NCBI GenBank assembly: GCA_039707655.1
Contig: CM077674.1
Span: forward strand, 240,795,904-240,859,903
Reading direction: 5' to 3'
DNA from: Elymus sibiricus
Taxonomy: Eukaryota; Streptophyta; Magnoliopsida; Poales; Poaceae
DNA length: 64,000 nucleotides
In this document: piece after piece, positions 58,125-64,000 of the stretch
Numbering within the stretch: the first letter of the stretch is position 1
Layout of the letters: each line of letters begins with the position of its first letter
The notes under the pieces: model-generated
What the model saw: only the letters and a program-made list of their open reading frames with translations
What the model was told of the DNA's origin: nothing
Database searches by the model: none
Made by a program: the position numbers and the translations under genes

Positions 58125-60600
58125 TCACTCGAGGACAACTCTGAAGAGCCGGACAACTTAGGGGGTGTGCGGTGCTGTGCTGGTCTCAGCCCGACGATCA
58201 CATCGATCGAGGCACTAGTAACTATGCGGGGCAACTAGTACAAGGGTGGGGCCACAGATGGATTTCGTCCAACCTATACTAAGCATTTAGGGTATCAGGT
58301 AAAGTATCAACAGAAGTTACAATAAACAGGCTATGCATCAGAATGGGATAAAACAATAGCAGTAGCAATTTCTAATGCAAGCAGGAGGGAGAAAGAATAG
58401 GTGATATGGGCATGCGTCAAGGGGGTTTTGCTTGCCTGGTTGCTCGGCAGATGAAAATGAATCCTCAACGAAGTAGTCGATCACAGGGGCACCGGCAGCG
58501 GTCGCAGGGCCTACCGGAAGAGAAGAGGGGGAAGAAACAGATAAATAACGGAACACACAATTGCAACCATAAGCATGACAGGCCTATAAGACATGCAGGG
58601 TTGATCTACGGCATCGTTAAGTATTCTAAACGGAGAGGGAAAATATCCGGGAATATTTTCCCAGCTCCGGACGGTTATCGGTATACGGATCCGGAGGGGA
58701 CGGTTCCATGTTCATCATGTTAGAAGGGGCTGACAGGTAAGTGGGTGGCATATTCGGATTCGTCATATTTTTCTGGTCGTTTTACATATATAAATTATTT
58801 TCATCTGACTTACGGTTTATTTTATATTAATTTTCAAAGTTTAATTCAATTTCTGGGATTTTCTGAAATTCTACTAAGTCATGAAATCTGGTTATTGTTT
58901 AGCCATTTTGGGAGGGCTATATTAAGTTACTTATGACTCTTTTGAATAAATGACCTAAGTATGTTTTGTTGGGTATTCTAATAACTTCATCTACATATCA
59001 TTTCCATGATTTGATAATTTTGTTAAACCACTGTTTAGTCTAATCAAAGTAGGCTACTTAATGTTAATCTGGAACTGCCTCTGATTTCAGTAAAACTTAG
59101 GCTTTTGTCATTTTTGTAGGAATTAATCCATGCCTCAAATGAAGTTGGTCCAATGGGATGAAATGGAGTTTGTCAAGTGTACTATCTATTCACATCATTT
59201 TTATTCATTTTCGAAGTGATTTGCGGTCTGTTTTGTTGATGCAAAAAGGGCTAGTCAGTAAGCAGCCGTAGTACAAAGCTAGCTACTGCTACAGTACGAT
59301 CAGCGGTACTGTAGCAGTAGTAGTGCAGCGGCAATAGCAGTCAGCAACGGCGAAGCAGAGAAGCAGCGCGGCGCAGGCGAGCAAGCCAGGGGCGCGCGAG
59401 CGCGCGTGCGGGCAGCACAGGGTGCGGTCGGGCGCGGCCAGGCGGGTTCGGTCGGGAGCGGCGAAGCACGCGCGCGGGGCGGCTGCAGGCGGCGGCGACA
59501 GCAGAAGCAGCAGCGGCGAGCCCAGCGCGAAGGAGGGCAGCCAGGCCCGGCGAAAGCGGGCAGGGGACGACAGCGGGCGAGGCCATGCGCGAGCGGGCGC
59601 AGTGGCGGGCGAGCACGGCTCGGGCGGTCGCGGCGAGGCAGGGGAGCACGGCCGCGGTGCGGGCGGCGGCGGCTAGCGGCGGAGGCGGCCGAGCGCGAGC
59701 GCGAGCAGGCGGGGCCGCGCGGGCGGCGAGGCAAACGGCAGCGGCGAGGGGTGAGGCGGCTGGCCGCGGGCAGCAGCAGCACGGGGAGGCCGCGGGACGC
59801 CAGCGGGCGACGAGGAGGCGGCGCGGACGGAGGGCGGCCTCGGGCGTGCGGCGGGACGGCGACGACAGAGAGGAGAGAAGAGGGGGCGCGGCTCACCCAC
59901 GGTGATGGGGAGAGGGGCGGCGAGGCTCGACGTGGACCGGTGGGGGAGAGGACGAGGACGAGGCGGCGACGAAGACGAGCGACGGCGACGAGGACGACGG
60001 GGGCGGCGGCGTCGCGGGAGAGGGAGGGGATCGGGGGAGAAGTGGGGTTCGGGCTAGGGTTCGGTCGGCTGAGGCCTTAATAGGCCAGGGGGTGGCGGCT
60101 GGGCCGGCCTGGGCACGGCCCAGTAGGGGCCAGGGGCCTTTTTCTTTTTCTTTTATTTGTTTTTCTTATTTTCTCTTTTTCTATTCTCTGTTTAGTAAAT
60201 CGTTTAGCCACAAAAGTAGTTTTGTAAAATAAGTGACTTAGCCCAAAATTATCAGTGCAAATTTAGTTACTACCAGAAATTGGTTTGAGCTAAAAGGGAT
60301 TTCATTTGAATTTTAATTAAATAGAAAGGTTATTAAATGCTGCTGTTAGCTACTGTTTTAGGTTGATAGAGTCATTTAAATAATTTCATAAATGTTGGTT
60401 GTATTTTTATAATTGCCTATGGATTATTTTCAAAATTATGAACTATTTAGATCTACTGTTTAGATAACTTTTAAATTTGACTTTGTGTTAAATTTGAATT
60501 TGAATTTGGATTATTCTCTAATTGTTTTTATAAGGCTTAATGGTGATGACTTGGCATGATTAATTGGCATATCTACTATTAGTAATCTGGGGATGTCACA

Positions 60601-60807
60601 CTACTCCCTGTAGCTTTCTCCCCTCCTTGATCCGAAGCTTCACTGTGCATCCACGGCGCCCCCCCCCCCCCAAGAAGGGTAGGGCGAAGGCGGCAACCAC
60701 GGTGGAGGCGGAGCTGGAGCCCGCCTTGGCCAGATCCACAGTCGTCAACACGGAAGGGCTCAACAAGGTGTGCCCGATGACCGCCGCCGCCACCAACGAG
60801 TGGAAGG
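60601..60807 (+). pseudogene. Start of the antisense ORF of the Tat-type element
   Basis: After the leader, a plus-strand frame reads PPPKKGRAKAATTVEAELEP and then 'ALARSTVVNTEGLNKVCPMT', basic and then mixed. It is cut off by the Athila-type LTR at 60808. Its expected start codon appears as ACG (60653) before a run of 13 C (60659-60671), whose length disturbs the frame. It points away from the minus-strand LTR, as do the antisense ORFs between pol and the 3' LTR in Tat-lineage elements such as Grande and RIRE2. I infer identity from position only. Confidence 0.4.
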
Positions 60808-62337
60808 TGATACGTCTCCATCGTATCTATAATTTTTGATTGTTTCATGCCATTATCCTACAATTTTCACATACTTTTGGCAACATTTTATATGGTTTCT
60901 TGGACTAACATATTGATCCAGTGCCCGGTGCCAGTTCATGTTTGTTGCATGTTTTTTGTTTCATAGAAAATTCATATCAAACGAAGCCCAAACGCGATAA
61001 AAATTTATGAAGATTTATTTTGGAATATATGTGATTTTTGGGAAAAAGAATCAACGCGAGATGATGCCCGAGGAGACGACAAGCCTGGAGGGCGTAGGCC
61101 CCCCTGGGCGCGCCTAGGGGTCTTGTGGCTCCCCTTTAGGTCGGTTGAGGGTGTTCTTCTGCCACAAGGAAGCTAATATCCGGATAAAAATCCCCTCAAA
61201 ATTTCAGCCCAATCGGAGTTACGGATCTCCGGGAATTTAAGAAACGGTTTTCGGCCAGAAAACAGGAACGCGAAACAGAAGAGAACAGAGAGAGAGATCC
61301 AATCTCGGAGGGGCTCCTCCCCTCCGGGAGCCATGGCGGCCATGGACCATAGGGAAAACTCTCCTCCCATCTAGGGGGGAGGCCAAGGAAGAAGAAGAAG
61401 GAGGGGGGCTCTCTCCCCCTCTCTCCCGGTGGCACCGGAACGCCGCCGGGGCAACCATCGTGACGGCGATCTACACCAACAACTTCGCCGCCGTCAACAC
61501 CAACTCTTCCCCCTCTATGCAGTGGTGTAACACCTCTTCTCCCCGCTGTAATATCTACTTAAACATGGTGCTTAACGCTATATATTATTATCCAATGATA
61601 TGTGGCAATCTTATGATGTTGGAGTAGATTCGTTTTGTCCTATGGGTTGATTGATGATCGTGATTGGTTTGAGTTGTATGTTTTATTTTGGTGCTGTCCT
61701 ATGGTGCCCTCCGTGTCGCGCAAGCATAAGGGATTCCCACGGTAGGGTTTGTAATACGTTCATAATTCTCTTATAGTGGGCGGCTAGAGTGACATAAGCT
61801 TACACCCGAGTAAGGGGGTTATTGCGTATGGGAGTAAAGGGGACTTGTTACTTAATGCTATGGTTGGATTTTACCTTAATGATCTTTGGTAGTTGCGGAT
61901 GCTTGCTAGAGTTACAATCATAAGTGCATATGATCCAAGTACGGAAAGTATGTTAGCTCATGCCTCTCCCTCATATAAAATTGCAATAATGATTACCGGT
62001 CTAGTTATCGATTGCCTAGGGACAAATCCTTTTCTTGTGTTACAAAAGCTTTCAACTGAACAACTAACTTTTATTATCTTGCAAATTACTCGTAGTTTTA
62101 TTCTCGCTAAATACTCCTAGTTTTATTCTTGCGAAGTAGTTCTAGCATTACACCTACAAAGTACTTCTAGTTTCATACTTGTTCTAGGTAAAGCAAACGT
62201 TAAGTGTGCGTAGAGTTGTATCGATGGTCGATAGAACTTGAAGGGAATATTAATTCTACCTGTAGCTCCTCGTTGGGTTTGACACTCTTATTTATCGAGA
62301 AAGGCTACAACTGATCCCCTATACTTGTGGGTTATCA
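60808..62337 (+). repeat. 5' LTR of the third Athila-type element
   Basis: It starts TGATACGTCTCCATCGTATC and ends GGTTATCA, 1530 bp. The first 40 bp and the 'cagtgcc.ggtgccagtt' block agree with the LTR at 5400; the rest has diverged, so it is a separate family. Confidence 0.8.
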
Positions 62338-62348
62338 AGACCTTTTTC

Positions 62349-62366
62349 GGGCGCCGTTGCTGGGGA
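62349..62366 (+). other. Primer-binding site of the third Athila-type element
   Basis: GGGCGCCGTTGCTGGGGA differs from the standard Athila site by the first base and one internal C-to-T change; it starts 11 bp after the LTR. Confidence 0.7.
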
Positions 62367-62486
62367 GCAATAGCGTGGGGTTGATATTCTCGTGTGTGCT
62401 TGTTTGCTTTATCACTAAGTAGTTTTAATTTTCTATTTCACTAAGTAGTTTTTATTTTTGGTCTAAGTTGTTTTATATTTTTAGCT

Positions 62487-63641
62487 ATGGATATGGAACA
62501 CGAAATACCAAAAAAATTAGTTGTACTTGCTACTCATGGAGATGGGGAACCTCCTAAAACCCTCGATGCTGGTTATGTGGAAAACATTAATTACTACTTT
62601 GATAATCCTGATAAATCTCCATTCAACTTGATAATGGAAGATACTTTGGATCAACGGGAATATTTTAGGGATTATCGCTTGTCTCAAAAAGGGAAACACT
62701 TATGTGATCAAATTAAAATGTTGCGTTGGTATGCTTGGAATTCATGCTTAAGATATGATTATACTTGTTGCTCTAAGATGGAGGCTCCACACCTCCCTTT
62801 TCAATGTGAATTTAATGATAATGGAACCTTGACTTCTTATGCTAATGGTGTATATGATTACTATGATGTGGAACAAATAGAAGAATTTGTTGCTTTTAAG
62901 GGTGCTTATGAAATTGAGTCTTTGTTTGAAAAGTATGAAGATCGTGATGATGTTATTTACAGATCTGAAATTTTTGCTATACTTAAATATTGCCATGATA
63001 ATTATAAATATAATGCCTATATTGATGAATTTATTGAGAAAGTCTTCGTTGTCCAAGAAGAGACTAACATTTTGCAGGAGTCTATGGAAGAAGAAATTGT
63101 TAAAACAGTGAGCTCATTAGATGAAAAAGATGAGAAGGAGAGCGAAGAACAAAAGGAGGAAGAGCGGATTAGCTACCTGTGGCCACCTTCTAATGAGAGT
63201 AACTCTTCAACTCATACATTATTTAATTTCCCTTCATGCTTACCGAAGGATGAATGCTATGATAATTGCTATGATCCCTTGGATTCATTTGAAATATCCC
63301 TTTTTGATGAAATTGATGCTTGCTATGCTTGTGGCCATGATGCCAATTTTAATTATACTTATGGAGATGAACTTGCTATAGTTCCTTATGTTAAGAATGA
63401 AATTATTGCTATTGCACCCACACATGATAGTCCTATTATCTTTTTGAATTCTCCAAACTATACTATATCGGAGAAGTTTGTGCTTATTAAGGATTATATT
63501 GATGGGTTGCGTTTTACCGTTGCACATGATGATTTTGATAAATATAATATGCATGTGCTTGCTGCTCCTAATTGCAATTACTATGAGAGAGGAACTACAT
63601 CTCCACCTCTCTATGTTTCTAATACGATAAAATTGCAATAA
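62487..63641 (+). CDS. Orphan acidic protein of an Athila-type element, 384 residues, intact
   Basis: ATG at 62487, 120 bp after the primer site, in the place where gag normally starts. The frame is uninterrupted to TAA. The protein is acidic and rich in Asp, Tyr and Asn. Its N-terminal 110 residues have scattered Cys (CSKMEAPHLPFQC). A strongly charged segment is at 211-227 (LDEKDEKESEEQKEEE), and a Cys cluster at 251-283 includes CYACGH. There is no CCHC knuckle, protease or RT motif. I do not recognise a known domain. I have seen similar frames in wheat repeats but cannot name the family. It may replace gag in a non-autonomous element. Confidence 0.65.
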   Translation: MDMEHEIPKKLVVLATHGDGEPPKTLDAGYVENINYYFDNPDKSPFNLIMEDTLDQREYFRDYRLSQKGKHLCDQIKMLRWYAWNSCLRYDYTCCSKMEAPHLPFQCEFNDNGTLTSYANGVYDYYDVEQIEEFVAFKGAYEIESLFEKYEDRDDVIYRSEIFAILKYCHDNYKYNAYIDEFIEKVFVVQEETNILQESMEEEIVKTVSSLDEKDEKESEEQKEEERISYLWPPSNESNSSTHTLFNFPSCLPKDECYDNCYDPLDSFEISLFDEIDACYACGHDANFNYTYGDELAIVPYVKNEIIAIAPTHDSPIIFLNSPNYTISEKFVLIKDYIDGLRFTVAHDDFDKYNMHVLAAPNCNYYERGTTSPPLYVSNTIKLQ

Positions 63642-63840
63642 ACTGTTTATACTATGCATTGGCCTTTACTTGATGTGCATGAATTGTTCTTTTATGACAT
63701 GCCGATGCATAGGAAGAGAGTTAGACTCTGTTGTTATATGTATATGTTGCTTTGTGCTCATTACTAAATTATAAATTATTGTTAATTAAAATTGGCTTTG
63801 ATATACCTTGGGATCCGGGTGGATCGATAGCATGAGCACT

Positions 63841-63895
63841 TTATGCCTAGCTTAATGGCTTTAAAGAAAGCGGTGCCTGGGAGACAACCCGAAAG
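63841..63895 (+). promoter_or_regulatory. Conserved block downstream of the orphan ORF, copy 3
   Basis: 'ttatgcctagct' and '...tgggagacaaccc' are kept in the same order and spacing, about 200 bp after the stop; the middle has diverged. Confidence 0.5.
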
Positions 63896-64000
63896 TTTTA
63901 GAGAGTCATTTTATTCTGTTGTGTGCTTTTAAAAATTTTAAAAACAAAAAAAATATAGAGGGGAACCTAAAACTTTTTCAAAAAGAAAAGTAAAAGTGAG

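Larger units (their letters stand above)
56561..60600 (-). repeat. Solo LTR of the large-LTR (LARD-like) family, minus strand
   Basis: The minus strand reads TGTGACATCCCC...GGGCGTCACA, 4040 bp, with the 5-bp duplication ctact at 56556-56560 and 60601-60605. Blocks shared with 6263-10409 include the 3' 'gcttatgtattcgag' block (about 56703), the 'gagtactcacgg' block (about 56985) and the four-copy palindrome array. No interior is present. The very GC-rich section (59300-60090) produces long frames on both strands that are not genes. Confidence 0.85.
60808..64000 (+). mobile_element. 5' part of a third Athila-type element with an orphan ORF
   Basis: LTR 60808-62337, primer site at 62349-62366, leader, a 384-codon ORF, then non-coding DNA with the block shared with the other Athila-type elements; it leaves the window at 64000. 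The 5 bp before the LTR, gaagg (60803-60807), are the candidate target duplication. It inserted into the antisense ORF of the Tat-type element. Confidence 0.8.

Noticed and set aside
59300..60080. 198- and 224-codon frames on opposite strands
   Set aside because: Extreme GC content in a solo LTR; Arg/Ala/Gly low-complexity products, no homologous frame in the other LTRs.
1..64000. A bacterial-type operon, defence island or gene cluster
   Set aside because: Composition, introns and LTR retroelements show plant nuclear DNA; no operon-like arrangement exists.

Overview
The window looks like nuclear DNA of a large-genome grass, most likely a Triticeae species (wheat, goatgrass or barley type). 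The reasons are nested LTR retrotransposons of Gypsy and Copia type, Stowaway elements with CTCCCTCCGTCCC termini, and one intact receptor-kinase gene with plant GT-AG introns. I recognise families from memory of such sequences, and no search was possible. Apart from the kinase gene, nearly everything I can classify is mobile-element sequence.

Layout. 1-2146: 5' part of a minus-strand Gypsy element. 2147-5399 and 17802-18215: a decayed plus-strand Gypsy element, split by a complete Athila-type element at 5400-17796 (TSD aaacc). That element's 5' LTR is itself split by a 4.1-kb solo LTR at 6263-10409 (TSD tgctc). 18216-23207: 5' end of a minus-strand large-LTR element with a Mutator-like insert. 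23395-23566 and 34802-35096: a broken duplicate of the 3' side of the kinase locus, split by a complete 11.2-kb element at 23567-34801 (TSD caacc). That element has two 4.0-kb LTRs and a non-coding interior. 36439-41787: a Copia LTR split by a solo LTR at 38061-41468 (TSD ctggg). 41788-45238: truncated minus-strand Athila-type element. 45239-46821: minus-strand LTR-like remnant. 46822-47607: LINE-like 3' end. 47826-50288: the wall-associated kinase gene (three exons, minus strand). 50289-52383: its upstream flank with two tiny Stowaway elements. 52384-54764: candidate Helitron. 54765-55411: LINE-like segment. 55412-60807: 3' end of a minus-strand Tat-type Gypsy element, split by a 4.0-kb solo LTR at 56561-60600 (TSD ctact). 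60808-64000: 5' part of a third Athila-type element carrying an intact 384-codon ORF.

The only ordinary host gene is the wall-associated receptor-like kinase. It has a signal peptide, GUB_WAK pectin-binding region, calcium-binding EGF domain, transmembrane helix and non-RD kinase domain. A second copy of its 3' end shows that the locus was duplicated and one copy destroyed.

The less ordinary material is in the retroelements. (a) A large-LTR, non-coding family (LARD-like, initiator-Met primer site) makes up about 43 percent of the window in five loci. Several of its LTRs carry a short ORF tail ending in the same residues. (b) Three Athila-framework elements carry three different coding cargoes (gag plus protease, a shortened gag-like frame, and an orphan acidic protein) but share a non-coding block downstream of the ORF.
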